DNA from: Microbacterium sp. SORGH_AS_0862
GTDB taxonomy: Bacteria > Actinomycetota > Actinomycetes > Actinomycetales > Microbacteriaceae
Assembly: GCF_030818795.1 (NCBI RefSeq)
Contig: NZ_JAUTAY010000001.1
Location: 2,852,001-2,916,000, forward strand
DNA length: 64,000 nt
Direction of reading: 5' to 3'
Below, in pieces: positions 18,669 through 27,953 of this stretch. The stretch's first letter is position 1. Every line of letters starts with the position of its first letter. The notes under the pieces were generated by a model. It saw only the letters and a program-made list of their open reading frames with translations. It was not told the DNA's origin and ran no database searches. Both the position numbers and the translations under genes were made by a program.

Positions 18669-19064
18669 CTACGGCACCCAGCATGTGTTGACCAATCCCG
18701 TGGTCGCCGCAGCGGTGATCGGAATCTGCTCCACGAACGCCCGCGTGTGCTCGGGGGAGGGCGGGTATTCGACGACCCTCCAGCCCACCACGCCGTGCTC
18801 CTCGTCCTGCGCCTCGAGCACGCACGCGACCGCCGTGTTCGGCGGCACCGTGACCTGGAACGAGACGCTCGTGGTGTGCTCGTCGACCAGCTGGTAGCCC
18901 GTCGTGACCGCATCCACCGACGACGAGCTTGCCGAAAAGGCGTACCAGCCGGCGATGATCACGGCCGCCGCGATACCGATGGATGCGAACACGGCCCAGA
19001 ACCGCCCGGAACGGGCACCGCGGGTGCGGCCGTAACGCTCGTCGAGCAGCTGTTGCGTCGTCAT
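18669..19064 (-). CDS. DUF4307 domain membrane protein
   Basis: This is a 131-residue bitopic protein. A short cytoplasmic start (MTTQQLLDERYGR) precedes a helix at about 22-44 (FWAVFASIGIAAAVIIAGWYAF). The external domain has SVSFQVTVPPNTAVACVLEAQ, then GVVGWRVVEYPP and a final Cys (LVNTCWVP), the DUF4307 pattern. Two Cys may form a disulfide. Function is unknown; the family is limited to actinobacteria and lies beside greA in many of them. Confidence 0.88.
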   Translation of the reverse strand: MTTQQLLDERYGRTRGARSGRFWAVFASIGIAAAVIIAGWYAFSASSSSVDAVTTGYQLVDEHTTSVSFQVTVPPNTAVACVLEAQDEEHGVVGWRVVEYPPSPEHTRAFVEQIPITAAATTGLVNTCWVP

Positions 19065-19130
19065 GGACCCTCTGATCGGGAATTAGGCTTGAGTCCAGGC
19101 TAAGCGCTCGCGCGCGGAACGGAGACATCC

Positions 19131-19415
19131 ATGCATCTGGCCGTGTGGCTCGCCGAGGTGACCCCGACCCCGACGCCGACCGATGTCGACCCGCTGCTCG
19201 TGACCCCCGGTCCCTGGGGCTTCGCTGCCATCGCGCTCGTGGGCGTTGCGGTGATCGTTCTGGTCTGGGACATGCTGCGCCGCATCCGTCGCGGGCGCTA
19301 CCGGTCCGAGATTCGCGAGCAGCTGGATGCGGAGGAGCTGGCGGCCAAGCAGGGCGATGCCGCTCAGCGCGACTCGGAGACCGACGACGAGGACATCGAT
19401 CCCGCGCAGCGCTGA
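19131..19415 (+). CDS. Small single-pass membrane protein, unknown
   Basis: The protein has 94 residues. A short N-terminal part with repeated Thr-Pro (EVTPTPTPTDVDP) is followed by one membrane helix (about 29-48, WGFAAIALVGVAVIVLVWDML). A basic RRIRRGRYR stretch and a highly charged acidic tail come after. The positive residues after the helix suggest the C-terminus is cytoplasmic. It is divergent from DUF4307 and converges with the hemolysin III gene, 3 bases away. No function can be assigned. Confidence 0.75.
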   Translation: MHLAVWLAEVTPTPTPTDVDPLLVTPGPWGFAAIALVGVAVIVLVWDMLRRIRRGRYRSEIREQLDAEELAAKQGDAAQRDSETDDEDIDPAQR

Positions 19416-19418
19416 GCC

Positions 19419-20132
19419 TCAGCCGTTGTAGGCGGGGGCGAGGCAGATGAGCAGACACGCCGCCCAGTGGCAGAGGAACGCGAGCACGGTGCACACGTGG
19501 AAGATCTCGTGGAAGCCGAAGGTGCCGGGCCACGGGTTGGGACGCTTGATCGCGTAGACTACGGCGCCGCCCGTGTAGAGCAGCCCGCCGACGATGACGA
19601 GCACCATCATGGCGACGTTCGCGTTGAGCAGGTCGACGATGTACATGACCGCCGCCCAGCCGAGCAGGATGTACAGCGCGACGTACAGCCAGCGCGGCGC
19701 GTGGATCCAGAACACCCGGAAGAGGATGCCGAGGATCGCTCCGCCCCAGACGAGGCTCAACAGCAGCACGGACTTCTCGGGCGGAAGCGCCAGCACCGCG
19801 AGCGGCGTGTAGGTGCCCGCGATCAGCAGCAGGATGTTGGCGTGGTCGATCCGCTTCAGGACCACCTTCGTGCGCGGCTTCCAGTCGAAGCGGTGATACA
19901 GCGCGGAATTGCCGAACAGCAGCAGCGAGGTGGTCATGAACACGGCCGCCGACCACTTGGCCGCGGGGCCGTGCGCGAGCACGATAAGGACGATGCCGGC
20001 GGCGATCGCGACCGGGAAGGTGCCCGCGTGGATCCAGCCGCGCCAGGTGGGGCGGATTTCCGTGTTGGCATCCTTCTCAGCGGCGTCGATCAGCGGCAGC
20101 GAGGGCACGTCGGGAACGCCGGAGGGGGTCAT
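19419..20132 (-). CDS. Hemolysin III / PAQR family membrane protein
   Basis: This is a 237-residue protein with seven predicted helices. The PAQR/hemolysin III zinc-site motifs are present: SALYHRFDWKP, the helix HANILLLIAGTYTPLAVLALP, and the C-terminal GFHEIFHVCTVLAFLCHWAA. Bacterial members (YqfA/TrhA type) are linked to membrane energetics or fluidity; haemolysis is not expected. I chose ATG 20132 because the upstream extension is not family-like. It is divergent from uppS, a neighbourhood common in actinobacteria. Confidence 0.9.
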   Translation of the reverse strand: MTPSGVPDVPSLPLIDAAEKDANTEIRPTWRGWIHAGTFPVAIAAGIVLIVLAHGPAAKWSAAVFMTTSLLLFGNSALYHRFDWKPRTKVVLKRIDHANILLLIAGTYTPLAVLALPPEKSVLLLSLVWGGAILGILFRVFWIHAPRWLYVALYILLGWAAVMYIVDLLNANVAMMVLVIVGGLLYTGGAVVYAIKRPNPWPGTFGFHEIFHVCTVLAFLCHWAACLLICLAPAYNG

Positions 20133-20219
20133 GTGCCCAGGGTAAGCCGCGGGGTATGCCGCACGCCGCACATAGCCTCAGCGTTCGCCGAATGCGCGTG
20201 TCTCCTGTCGTGCTGGCGG

Positions 20220-20225
20220 TAGCGT
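20220..20225 (+). promoter_or_regulatory. Leaderless -10 box of uppS
   Basis: TAGCGT ends 6 bases before the GTG at 20232. Confidence 0.5.
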
Positions 20226-20231
20226 AGGGGA

Positions 20232-21017
20232 GTGACCAGCGGTCGGGAGAGTGAGGGGCGGGGCCCCCTCTACCGTCTCTACAGCAATCGTCTGCGTCGG
20301 CAGATCCCACCCGCATCCGTTCCGCGACACGTCGCGATGATGATCGACGGCAACCGGCGCTGGGCGCGTCAGCTGGGCTACGACTCCGCGGCGCACGGGC
20401 ACCGGGCGGGAGCGGCGAAGATGCGCGAGTTCCTGCGCTGGTGCGACGAGCTCGGCGTCAAGGTCGTCTCGCTCTACCTGCTCTCGATCGACAACCTCAC
20501 CAAGCGGGACTCGAAGGAGCTGGCCGATCTCATCGAGATCATCGCCGAGCTCGCCGACGAGCTCTCGCACGAGCGCGACTGGCGGGTGCAGCATGTGGGC
20601 CGTGCGGCCCCGCTGCCCCAGGAACTCGCCCGCGTGCTGGCAGACGTGCAGCAGCGCACGGCAGGCAACACCGGCATGCACGTCAATCTCGCGGTCGGCT
20701 ATGGCGGCCGCGGCGAGATCGTGGATGCGGTGCGCAGCATCATCACGAAGTACGACCACGCCGGCGGCTCGCTGGAAGATCTCGCCGAGAGCCTCACGCC
20801 CGAGCAGATCGGCGAGCACCTCTACACCGGCGGTCAGCCCGATCCCGACCTCGTCATCCGCACCTCGGGTGAGCAGCGGCTCAGCGACTTCCTGCTCTGG
20901 CAGTCGGCGCACAGCGAGTTCTACTTCGTCGAGGCGCTGGGGCCCGACCTGCGCGAGGTCGATCTGCTCCGCGCCATCCGCGACTACGCGCGCCGCGACC
21001 GCCGCTTCGGCAAGTGA
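20232..21017 (+). CDS. uppS: Isoprenyl transferase (cis-prenyl diphosphate synthase)
   Basis: This enzyme condenses isopentenyl diphosphate units in cis to make polyprenyl carriers for cell wall synthesis, or a Z-farnesyl intermediate. The protein has 261 residues. The catalytic Asp39 is in MMIDGNRRWARQ; YLLSIDNLTKR, AVGYGGRGEIVDAV and RTSGEQRLSDFLLWQSAHSEFYF are the other conserved blocks. Actinobacteria often have two such enzymes, so the chain length cannot be decided here. The GTG start fits the leaderless box upstream. Confidence 0.93.
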   Translation: MTSGRESEGRGPLYRLYSNRLRRQIPPASVPRHVAMMIDGNRRWARQLGYDSAAHGHRAGAAKMREFLRWCDELGVKVVSLYLLSIDNLTKRDSKELADLIEIIAELADELSHERDWRVQHVGRAAPLPQELARVLADVQQRTAGNTGMHVNLAVGYGGRGEIVDAVRSIITKYDHAGGSLEDLAESLTPEQIGEHLYTGGQPDPDLVIRTSGEQRLSDFLLWQSAHSEFYFVEALGPDLREVDLLRAIRDYARRDRRFGK

Positions 21018-21102
21018 GCGTCGCGGGCTCGTTCACGAACTCTTAACGCGACACGCGCCGATTTCGACCCCACGGATCCCGCGGAGGTCGTACGGTCATC
21101 AC

Positions 21103-21189
21103 AACGGGCACGGCGCCCGTTCGAGTCGGCCCCAGGAAGCGACTCGCTACCCACCGGTCGACTCGAGAGACCCCGGGCCACGGGCCCGG
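21103..21189 (+). promoter_or_regulatory. Three-hairpin 5' leader of the phoH-like gene
   Basis: Three stems lie between a TACGGT box (21091-21096) and the phoH start. The first is AACGGGC 21103-21109 with GCCCGTT 21115-21121. In the second, CGAGTCG 21122-21128 can pair with CGACTCG at either 21140-21146 or 21159-21165. The third is CCGGGCC 21173-21179 with GGCCCGG 21183-21189, just before AGGGGAG. The two alternative partners would allow a switch. Structure seen, function inferred. Confidence 0.45.
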
Positions 21190-21203
21190 AAGGGGAGTGG
21201 GTT

Positions 21204-22559
21204 GTGACCACACGAGCACCACACCAGCAGCAGCGGACGACCGTCCAGCAGAGCGCAGATCAGGAAACTGACCTGCGCTCTTATGTTTTGGACACCTCGG
21301 TGCTGCTGAGCGATCCCCGAGCGTACTTCCGCTTCGCGGAGCACTCGGTCGTGATCCCCGTCGTCGTCATCACCGAACTGGAGGCCAAAAGACATGATCC
21401 GGAGCTGGGTTACTTCGCGCGCCAGGCGCTGCGGCACCTCGACGAGCTTCGCGTCGAGCACGGTCGCCTCGACTTCCCCGTCCCCGTCGGCGCCGGCGGA
21501 TCGCTCCGCGTCGAGCTGACGAACACCGACCCGTCGGTCCTGCCGAGCGGGATGCGGCTCGGTGACAACGACACCCGCATCCTCGCCGTGGCCATGCACC
21601 TCCAGCAGGAGGGTCACGATGTGACGGTGGTCTCCAAGGACCTCCCGATGCGCGTCAAGGCCGCCTCCCTCGGCATCCTCGCGGAGGAGTACCTCGCCGA
21701 GCAGGCCGCGGACTCGGGCTGGACCGGCATCGCCGACATCAGCGTCTCGGGCGACGAGATGAGCGACCTGTACGAGAGCGACGTCGCCGTCAGCGACGAT
21801 GTACGGGGGCTTCCCGTCAACACGGGCCTCATCGTGCACTCCGAGCGCGGCTCCGCCCTCGGCCGGGTCACCGGCGACGGCGAGTTCCGGCTCGTGCGCG
21901 GCGACCGCGACGTGTTCGGTCTGCACGGCCGCTCCGCGGAACAGCGGATCGCGATCGACCTGCTGTCGGACCCGGATGTGGGCATCGTCTCGCTCGGCGG
22001 GCGCGCCGGCACCGGCAAGTCCGCGCTCGCCCTGTGCGCGGCGCTGGAGGCGGTGCTGGAGCGTCAGCAGCAGCGGAAGATCATCGTGTTCCGCCCCCTG
22101 TTCGCGGTCGGCGGCCAGGAGCTCGGCTACCTGCCCGGCGACGCGCAGGAGAAGATGAGCCCCTGGGGTCAGGCCGTCTTCGACACGCTCGGCTCGGTCG
22201 TGAGCTCGAACGTGCTCGAAGAGGTCGTGGCGCGCGGGATCCTCGAGGTGCTGCCGCTGACCCACATCCGGGGTCGCTCGCTGCACGACGCGTTCGTGAT
22301 CGTGGACGAGGCGCAGTCGCTCGAACGCAACGTGCTGCTGACGGTGCTGAGCCGCATCGGTCAGAACTCCCGCGTCGTGCTCACCCACGACGTCGCCCAG
22401 CGCGACAACCTGCGGGTGGGACGCCACGACGGCATCGCCTCGGTCATCGAGACGCTCAAGGGGCACGGGCTGTTCGGGCACGTCACCCTGACGCGCTCGG
22501 AGCGCTCCGCGATCGCGGCCCTGGTCACCGACCTGCTGGAGGCAGGGGAGCTCTCATGA
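21204..22559 (+). CDS. PIN domain plus PhoH-like ATPase (PhoH2 type)
   Basis: This is a 451-residue fusion of an N-terminal PIN ribonuclease domain and a C-terminal PhoH ATPase. The PIN part shows [12 protein letters not shown] (Asp30), ITELEAKR and [11 protein letters not shown]. The ATPase shows Walker [13 protein letters not shown] (about 266-274), [18 protein letters not shown], and Walker [10 protein letters not shown]. PhoH2 proteins couple ATP use to RNA unwinding and cleavage. GTG 21204 has AGGGGAG upstream. A long structured leader precedes it, and a likely small RNA gene follows. Confidence 0.9.
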   Translation: MTTRAPHQQQRTTVQQSADQETDLRSYVLDTSVLLSDPRAYFRFAEHSVVIPVVVITELEAKRHDPELGYFARQALRHLDELRVEHGRLDFPVPVGAGGSLRVELTNTDPSVLPSGMRLGDNDTRILAVAMHLQQEGHDVTVVSKDLPMRVKAASLGILAEEYLAEQAADSGWTGIADISVSGDEMSDLYESDVAVSDDVRGLPVNTGLIVHSERGSALGRVTGDGEFRLVRGDRDVFGLHGRSAEQRIAIDLLSDPDVGIVSLGGRAGTGKSALALCAALEAVLERQQQRKIIVFRPLFAVGGQELGYLPGDAQEKMSPWGQAVFDTLGSVVSSNVLEEVVARGILEVLPLTHIRGRSLHDAFVIVDEAQSLERNVLLTVLSRIGQNSRVVLTHDVAQRDNLRVGRHDGIASVIETLKGHGLFGHVTLTRSERSAIAALVTDLLEAGELS

Positions 22560-22689
22560 GGTCGTATGAGAGCTTTCTCACCCGATCCTCCTTGTGCTCT
22601 CACGGCAGCCGCGGATGATGGAGAACACGGATGACGCGACACTGTCATTCACCGCTGGAATGAGTTCCCCCAGACTCTGACGGCGAAGA

Positions 22690-22805
22690 AAAACTGGAGA
22701 AGCAATCCGTCGCCGATTCCCCCCGGTGAGGTGACGGGCATCACGGGTTCGGGTCCCGTGGTCTCTCTGTGGCCCCCGGCGTCCCCCAGCGCCGGGGGCC
22801 TTCTT
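22690..22805 (+). ncRNA. Candidate 6C-type small RNA
   Basis: Stem CCGTCGCC (22707-22714) pairs with GGTGACGG (22730-22737), one G-U pair, and its loop holds six cytosines in a row (22719-22724). A middle hairpin CACGGG/CCCGTG follows. The final stem (22771-22781 with 22790-22800) has loop TCCCCCAG and TTCTT after it. Two hairpins with cytosine-run loops define the actinobacterial 6C RNA family, though the last loop here has five Cs. The 5' end is a guess. No protein is encoded here. Confidence 0.55.
22771..22805 (+). terminator. Strong intrinsic terminator
   Basis: An 11-bp GC stem, GGCCCCCGGCG (22771-22781) with CGCCGGGGGCC (22790-22800), is followed by TTCTT. It ends the candidate small RNA and also separates it from the convergent response regulator gene. 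Confidence 0.85.
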
Positions 22806-22859
22806 CGTGCGCGGGCGCGCCGGATCACCGGCCGTCGGGCCGGTGCGGATGCGGGGCGC

Positions 22860-23516
22860 TCACTCCCAGCGGTAGCCGGCGCCGCGCACCGTGACGATGC
22901 GCTCGTGACCGAACTTGGCGCGCAGGTAGCGCACATACACGTCGACCACGTTCGAACCCGGGTCGAAGTCGAGCCCCCAGACGCGGCTCAGCAGCTGCTC
23001 GCGGCTGAGCACCTGACCGGGGTGGCGCAGGAACTGCTCGGCCAGGGCGAACTCCCGCGCCGAGAGATCGATCTCGCGGCCCTCGACGCTCGCGCGCCGC
23101 GAGAGGACGTCGAGGATGACGTCGCCGTGGACGATCGCGATGCTGCCGGTCGCGACGTTCTCACGCAGACGCGAGCGCACGCGCGCGAGGAGCTCGTCGA
23201 ACTTGAACGGCTTCGGCACGTAGTCGTTCGCGCCGGCGTTGAGGCCGTCGACCGTGTCCCGGGTGCTGCTGCGGGCGGTCAGCATGATGACCGGCAGGTG
23301 CGAGCCCTGACCGCGCAGATGCCGGAGCACTTCGAACCCGTCCATGCCGGGCAGCCCCACATCCAGCAGCAGGAGATCGATCTCGCCCGAGAGCGCACGC
23401 TCGAGAGCGTCGTCACCGTCCTCGACCACCTCGGTGGCGAATCCCGCGGACTCCAGTCCCCGCTTCACGAAAGCAGAGATGCGGGGTTCATCCTCCGCGA
23501 TCAGGATCAAGGTCAT
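22860..23516 (-). CDS. OmpR/PhoB-family response regulator
   Basis: The protein has 218 residues. The receiver domain shows the acidic pocket (ILIAEDEPR), phospho-acceptor Asp52 (LLLLDVGLPGMDG), MLTARSS and the Lys of VPKPFKF. The C-terminal winged helix ends VDVYVRYLRAKFGHERIVTVRGAGYRWE-like, typical of OmpR/PhoB; SAREFALAEQFLRHPGQVLSR is the core helix. ATG 23516 overlaps the kinase stop by 4 bases, so kinase and regulator form an operon. The longer open frame upstream is kinase antisense-frame sequence and was not used. The stimulus is unknown. Confidence 0.95.
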   Translation of the reverse strand: MTLILIAEDEPRISAFVKRGLESAGFATEVVEDGDDALERALSGEIDLLLLDVGLPGMDGFEVLRHLRGQGSHLPVIMLTARSSTRDTVDGLNAGANDYVPKPFKFDELLARVRSRLRENVATGSIAIVHGDVILDVLSRRASVEGREIDLSAREFALAEQFLRHPGQVLSREQLLSRVWGLDFDPGSNVVDVYVRYLRAKFGHERIVTVRGAGYRWE

Positions 23517-24958
23517 GTGGTTGCCTCTCGCTGCAGAACGACGTCGCCGGCGCGCACGGGCGTCGGGACCAGAGTGGACGGATGGCCGCTGGTCGGCACA
23601 CGCACCGTGAAGGTTGCGCCGCCGCCGGGAGTGTCGGTCACGTCGACGGAGCCGCCGTGGGCCTGCGCGATCGCCTCGACGATGGCGAGACCCAGACCCG
23701 AGCCCTCGACGGAGCGGTTCGCGTCGACGCGTGCGAAACGCTGGAAGATCCGGCGCCGGGCCGCAGGCGGAATCCCCGCACCGTGATCGCGGACCCACAG
23801 CCGCGCCTCGCCCTCGACGACGTCGCTGCCGACCTCGATGGGGCTTCCGGCCGGCGTGTACTTCGCGGCGTTGTCGGCGAGCTGCAACCAGGCCTGGGTG
23901 AGCCGGTCCGCATCCGCCACCACCACACCTCGCGCGCTCCGGGCGAGGGAGAAGGGATGGCCGGAGATGGCGGAGACGAGCTCGCCGACGCGCTCCGTGA
24001 GCGTTCCCAGATCGACGGGGCGCATCTCGAACTGATCGCCCTGCGCCGAGGACAGCAGATCGATGTCGTCGACGAGACGCGTCATCCGGTCGAGCTCGGA
24101 GATCCCCATCTCGCGGATGCCGATGACATCCTCGCGATCGTCGACGTTCATCATCTCGAGGTGGCCGCGCACGATCGTGATCGGCGTCTTCAGCTCGTGC
24201 CGGATGTCGTCGAGCAGCTGTCGTTGGCTGCTGACGGAGGCCTCGAGGCGGTCGAGCATGGAGTTCATGGTGCGGGAGAGGTCGGCGATCTCGTGGTCGC
24301 CCTCCTCGGGAACGCGCGTGCCGAGATCGTCGAGCGTCACCGCATCCGCCGCTTCGCGCAGCTGGCGCAGAGGCGAGAGCAGTCGGCCGGTGAAGAACCA
24401 GCTCGCGAAGCCGAGCGCGGCCATGACGACCACGGCGGCGATGACGTACGTCATGATCGACGCCTGGAAGGGCGCCATCTCGGCCTCCATGTCGACGCCG
24501 CGCAGGTAGATGCCCGTCTCGCCGCCGATCTGCACCGGCAGCGCCACGTAGCGCACCTCGCCCTGGTCGGTGGAGACCGTGCCCAGCACGATGTCGCTGC
24601 CGGTGACCGCCTTCGTCGCCGCGGCGACGACCGCCGGGTCCTCGATCGCGTGGAACAGGTTCCCCGCGGACGGGGCGACGACGATCTCACCGTCGACGAC
24701 GCCGACGACCCCCTCGGTCTGCGAGGGCAGGAAGCCGGTCACGGTGCGCGTGAGGTAGATGCCGGGGGACGGAGCATCGCCCACGGGTCGCAGGGCCTGC
24801 ACCTTCTCGATCAGGCGGTCGTCCACGTCGTCGACGAGACGCGCCCGCTGGATCCAGAAGGAGACCCCGCCCGCGACGATCAGCCCGACGCACGCCACAA
24901 GGAGGATCGCCCCCAGAGTCTTCACGCGCGCCGAGAGCATTCTCGGCGTCTGCTTCAC
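23513..24958 (-). CDS. Sensor histidine kinase
   Basis: The protein has 481 residues. Two membrane helices (about 15-36 and 168-190) enclose an extracytoplasmic sensor of some 130 residues. Then come HAMP, HisKA with His254 (DDIRHELKTPITIVRGH), N-box QLADNAAKYTP, G1 VRDHGAGIP and G2 GSGLGLAIVEAIAQAHGG. It phosphorylates the regulator encoded just downstream. GTG 24958 is chosen; ATG 24940 is also possible. It follows fumC on the same strand with a 38-base gap. Confidence 0.93.
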   Translation of the reverse strand: MKQTPRMLSARVKTLGAILLVACVGLIVAGGVSFWIQRARLVDDVDDRLIEKVQALRPVGDAPSPGIYLTRTVTGFLPSQTEGVVGVVDGEIVVAPSAGNLFHAIEDPAVVAAATKAVTGSDIVLGTVSTDQGEVRYVALPVQIGGETGIYLRGVDMEAEMAPFQASIMTYVIAAVVVMAALGFASWFFTGRLLSPLRQLREAADAVTLDDLGTRVPEEGDHEIADLSRTMNSMLDRLEASVSSQRQLLDDIRHELKTPITIVRGHLEMMNVDDREDVIGIREMGISELDRMTRLVDDIDLLSSAQGDQFEMRPVDLGTLTERVGELVSAISGHPFSLARSARGVVVADADRLTQAWLQLADNAAKYTPAGSPIEVGSDVVEGEARLWVRDHGAGIPPAARRRIFQRFARVDANRSVEGSGLGLAIVEAIAQAHGGSVDVTDTPGGGATFTVRVPTSGHPSTLVPTPVRAGDVVLQREATT

Positions 24959-24996
24959 CTTCCGATTATGTCCCGTCGGGCGGTTTCGCGTGTAGC

Positions 24997-26391
24997 TCAG
25001 CCCGGGTGGGTCATCGAGAGCAGATCGAGCTTCTCGTCGAGCTGCGCCTCGGTGAGTTCGCCCCGCTCCACGTATCCGAGAGCGACGACGGCCTCGCGGA
25101 CCGTGATGCCCTCGGCGACCGCGTGCTTGGCGATCTTGGCCGCGGCCTCGTAGCCGATGAGCTTGTTCAGCGGCGTGACGATCGAGGGCGACATGCCGGC
25201 GTAGGCCGCCGCGCGCTCGCGGTTGACCTCGAGGCCGCGGATCGTCTTGTCGGCCAGCACACGCACGGAGTTCGCGAGCAGACGGATCGACTCGAGCAAC
25301 GCGGTGCCCATCACGGGGATCGCGACGTTCAGCTCGAACGAGCCGGATGCGCCCGCCCACGCGATCGTGGCGTCGTTGCCGATGACCCGCGCGCACACCA
25401 TCAGCGTGGCCTCGGGAACGACCGGGTTGACCTTGCCGGGCATGATCGAGGAGCCGGGCTGCAGGTCGGGGATGTGCAGCTCGCCGAGACCCGTGTTCGG
25501 GCCCGAGCCCATCCAGCGCAGGTCGTTGTTGATCTTGGTGAGCGAGACCGCGATGGTGCGGAGGGCTCCGGATGCCTCGACCAGTCCGTCGCGGTTGGCC
25601 TGTGCCTCGAAGTGGTCCTTCGCTTCGGTGATCGGCAGCTCGGTCTCTGCGACGATCAGCTCGATGACCTTCTGCGGGAAGCCGAGCGGGGTGTTGATGC
25701 CGGTACCGACCGCGGTGCCGCCCAGCGGGACCTCGGCGACGCGGGGGAGCGTCGCCTGCACGCGCTCGATGCCGAGGCGGATCTGACGGGCGTAGCCGCC
25801 GAACTCCTGGCCGAGGGTGACGGGCGTCGCATCCATGAGGTGCGTGCGGCCCGATTTGACGACATCGCTCCAGGCTTCCGCCTTCTCCTCCAGCGACACC
25901 GCGAGGTGGTCGAGGGCAGGGATCAGCTCGTCGATGATCTCCTGCGTCACCGCGATGTGCACCGAGGTGGGGAACACGTCGTTCGAGGACTGCGAGGCGT
26001 TGACGTGGTCGTTCGGGTGGACCGTGGAGCCGAGGTCGCGCGTCGCCAGCGTGGCGAGCACCTCGTTCATGTTCATGTTCGACGACGTGCCGCTGCCGGT
26101 CTGGTAGACGTCGATCGGGAACTGGTCGGCGTGCTCGCCGGCGATGATCCGGTCGGCGGCACGCGCGATCGCGTCGGCGATCTGCGCGTCGAGGGTTCCG
26201 AGCTGCTTGTTCGCGAGCGCCGCGGCCTTCTTGATCCGCGCGAGCGCCACGATCTGAGCCGGCGCCAGCGCGTCGCCCGAGATCGGGAAGTTCTCGACGG
26301 CGCGCTGGGTCTGCGCGCTGTAGAGAGCGGATGCGGGAACGCGGACCTCGCCCATCGTGTCGTGTTCGATGCGGTATTCGGTCTCAGCCAC
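24997..26391 (-). CDS. fumC: Class II fumarate hydratase
   Basis: This tetrameric, iron-free TCA enzyme interconverts fumarate and malate. The protein is 464 residues. The start [20 protein letters not shown] is typical. [44 protein letters not shown] and the catalytic signature [12 protein letters not shown] are all present. The GTG start at 26391 has AGAGGAG upstream on the minus strand. The conserved neighbours are xseA, xseB, DUF4245 and a carbonic anhydrase. Confidence 0.97.
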   Translation of the reverse strand: MAETEYRIEHDTMGEVRVPASALYSAQTQRAVENFPISGDALAPAQIVALARIKKAAALANKQLGTLDAQIADAIARAADRIIAGEHADQFPIDVYQTGSGTSSNMNMNEVLATLATRDLGSTVHPNDHVNASQSSNDVFPTSVHIAVTQEIIDELIPALDHLAVSLEEKAEAWSDVVKSGRTHLMDATPVTLGQEFGGYARQIRLGIERVQATLPRVAEVPLGGTAVGTGINTPLGFPQKVIELIVAETELPITEAKDHFEAQANRDGLVEASGALRTIAVSLTKINNDLRWMGSGPNTGLGELHIPDLQPGSSIMPGKVNPVVPEATLMVCARVIGNDATIAWAGASGSFELNVAIPVMGTALLESIRLLANSVRVLADKTIRGLEVNRERAAAYAGMSPSIVTPLNKLIGYEAAAKIAKHAVAEGITVREAVVALGYVERGELTEAQLDEKLDLLSMTHPG

Positions 26392-26427
26392 GGGTGTCTC
26401 CTCTGACGGTCTGCGGGCGGAAGGTGG

Positions 26428-27078
26428 TCAGGCGGCGGATTCGGTCGCGGCGCCGACGATGAAGTCGGGCTCGGCGACGCCCTTCGCGAGACGGTAGTTC
26501 ACGCCGACGATCGCGAGCGAGCCGTCGGCCACGGCGGCGCTGATGAGCTCCGACGAGTGCAGCAGCTCGGTCACGGTGTCGCGCAGGTGCTCGCGGCCCA
26601 CGTGCTCGGCGTCGACCGTGGCGGCGTTCGTGCCCTCGGCGACCTGCACACGGCGCACGGCGGGCACGATGGGCGCGACCTGGCGCCAGATGCGCGGGGG
26701 CAGTGCGGGCGCGTCGGGCGAGGTGCTGTCGATGGCGGCGCGAACGGCACCGCACTCGTCGTGGCCGAGCACGACGATGAGCGGGGTGCCGAGCACCTCG
26801 ACCGCGTACTCGAGGCTGCCGACGACCGAGTCGGAGATGACCTGACCGGCGTTGCGCACGACGAACAGGTCGCCCAGGCCCTCGTCGAAGATGATCTCGG
26901 CGGCCAGACGCGAGTCGGAGCAGCCGAACAGCGCCGCGCGCGGGCGCTGCCCCGATGCGAGCTCGTGACGGCGCTCGACGTCCTGTCGCGGGTGGCGCGG
27001 CGTGCCCGAGACGAAGCGGGCGTTGCCTTCGAGCATCTCGGCCCAGACCTGGGCGGGGGTGGGGTGGGTGTCGGTCAC
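26428..27078 (-). CDS. Beta-class carbonic anhydrase
   Basis: This zinc enzyme hydrates CO2 to bicarbonate. The protein has 216 residues. Zinc ligands Cys53 (FGCSDSR, with the Asp-Arg dyad), His106 and Cys109 (VLGHDECGAV) are in place. LFVVRNAGQVISDSVVGSLEYAV is the conserved core. GTG 27078 has GAGGAG upstream and overlaps the stop of the DUF4245 gene by 4 bases, so it belongs to the xseA-xseB-DUF4245 operon. A longer open frame upstream was rejected because it lacks family sequence. Confidence 0.95.
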   Translation of the reverse strand: MTDTHPTPAQVWAEMLEGNARFVSGTPRHPRQDVERRHELASGQRPRAALFGCSDSRLAAEIIFDEGLGDLFVVRNAGQVISDSVVGSLEYAVEVLGTPLIVVLGHDECGAVRAAIDSTSPDAPALPPRIWRQVAPIVPAVRRVQVAEGTNAATVDAEHVGREHLRDTVTELLHSSELISAAVADGSLAIVGVNYRLAKGVAEPDFIVGAATESAA

Positions 27079-27713
27079 GGTGTCTCCTCGCGCAGCTGAA
27101 GGATGGTGTCGGTGACGGTCGTGGCCAGCTGCTCCGCGGTGTCGGGCGTGGCCGTGCCGTACACAAGGATCTGGTCGGGTCCCGCAGGGGTCGCGAGAGC
27201 GTACGACACGCCGCCGGCGGAGCGGGCGTCTGAGATCTCGTAGCGCTGCCACTCGATGCCGTCGATGGTCTCGGTGCCGGTCGGGGCGGCGCCGTTGAGC
27301 GTGCGGGCCACCCACCCCGCATCCGCGTCGAAGGCCTGAGCGATGTTGATGTAGCTCTCGGCGTCGGGGACGTAGACGATCGTGAAGGCGGGCACGCTGT
27401 TGCCCTCGAGCTGCGCCTGGTTCACGCGCCAGTTCTCGGGAACGTCGGGGGAGATGACCGGGCGACCGTAGGCGTCCGCGAAACCGTCGGCGATCTCGGC
27501 GACGTCCACCGCGGGCGCGGGGGCCGGGTTGCCACGCGGCACGGCGAAGATGATCACGATCACGACGCCGAGCGTCGCGAGCAGTGCGGCGATGAGGTTG
27601 CGGAACGTCTGGCTCGAGCGGTAGATGCGCGAGGACTCCGCCTTGCGGGCGGCGGTCTCGTCGGGCGTCTCGGGGCGTCCGAGCTCGGCGACGACGCGGG
27701 GTCCTCGGGCCAT
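27075..27713 (-). CDS. DUF4245 membrane-anchored protein
   Basis: The protein has 212 residues. About 32 cytoplasmic residues ([19 protein letters not shown]) lead to a helix at roughly 38-57 (LIAALLATLGVVIVIIFAVP). An external domain of some 150 residues follows, with VISPDVPENWRVNQAQL and GIEWQRYEI, the DUF4245 family pattern. The start ATG 27713 shares one base with the xseB stop (TGATG), a coupling arrangement. Function is unknown; the position between xseB and a downstream metabolic gene is conserved in actinobacteria. Confidence 0.88.
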   Translation of the reverse strand: MARGPRVVAELGRPETPDETAARKAESSRIYRSSQTFRNLIAALLATLGVVIVIIFAVPRGNPAPAPAVDVAEIADGFADAYGRPVISPDVPENWRVNQAQLEGNSVPAFTIVYVPDAESYINIAQAFDADAGWVARTLNGAAPTGTETIDGIEWQRYEISDARSAGGVSYALATPAGPDQILVYGTATPDTAEQLATTVTDTILQLREETP

Positions 27714-27952
27714 CAGAGTTCGCCCTCGGCGCCGGAGCGCGCCGCATCCAGTCGACGCTTGGCGCCCAGCAGCCACTCCTCGCACCTGGCCGCGAGCGCC
27801 TCGCCGCGCTCCCACAGCGAGAGCGACTGCTCGAGGGTGGGCGAGCCCTGCTCGAGCTCGGCGACGACACGCACGAGCTCGTCACGCGCCTGCTCGAACG
27901 ACAACGACGCGATCTCGGGAGCGGTCTCCTCGGGCGCGGACATGGCTTCCAT
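27713..27952 (-). CDS. xseB: Exodeoxyribonuclease VII small subunit
   Basis: The protein has 79 residues. The family core [20 protein letters not shown], then [23 protein letters not shown], is complete. It forms a complex with XseA that degrades single-stranded DNA from both ends. ATG 27952 starts one base after the xseA stop (TAGgATG); ATG 27943 is a second option. Confidence 0.95.
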   Translation of the reverse strand: MEAMSAPEETAPEIASLSFEQARDELVRVVAELEQGSPTLEQSLSLWERGEALAARCEEWLLGAKRRLDAARSGAEGEL

Positions 27953-27953
27953 C

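Noticed and set aside
25006..26406. Open frame of 466 residues on the plus strand across fumC
   Set aside because: Shadow of fumC, which has clear family motifs on the minus strand.
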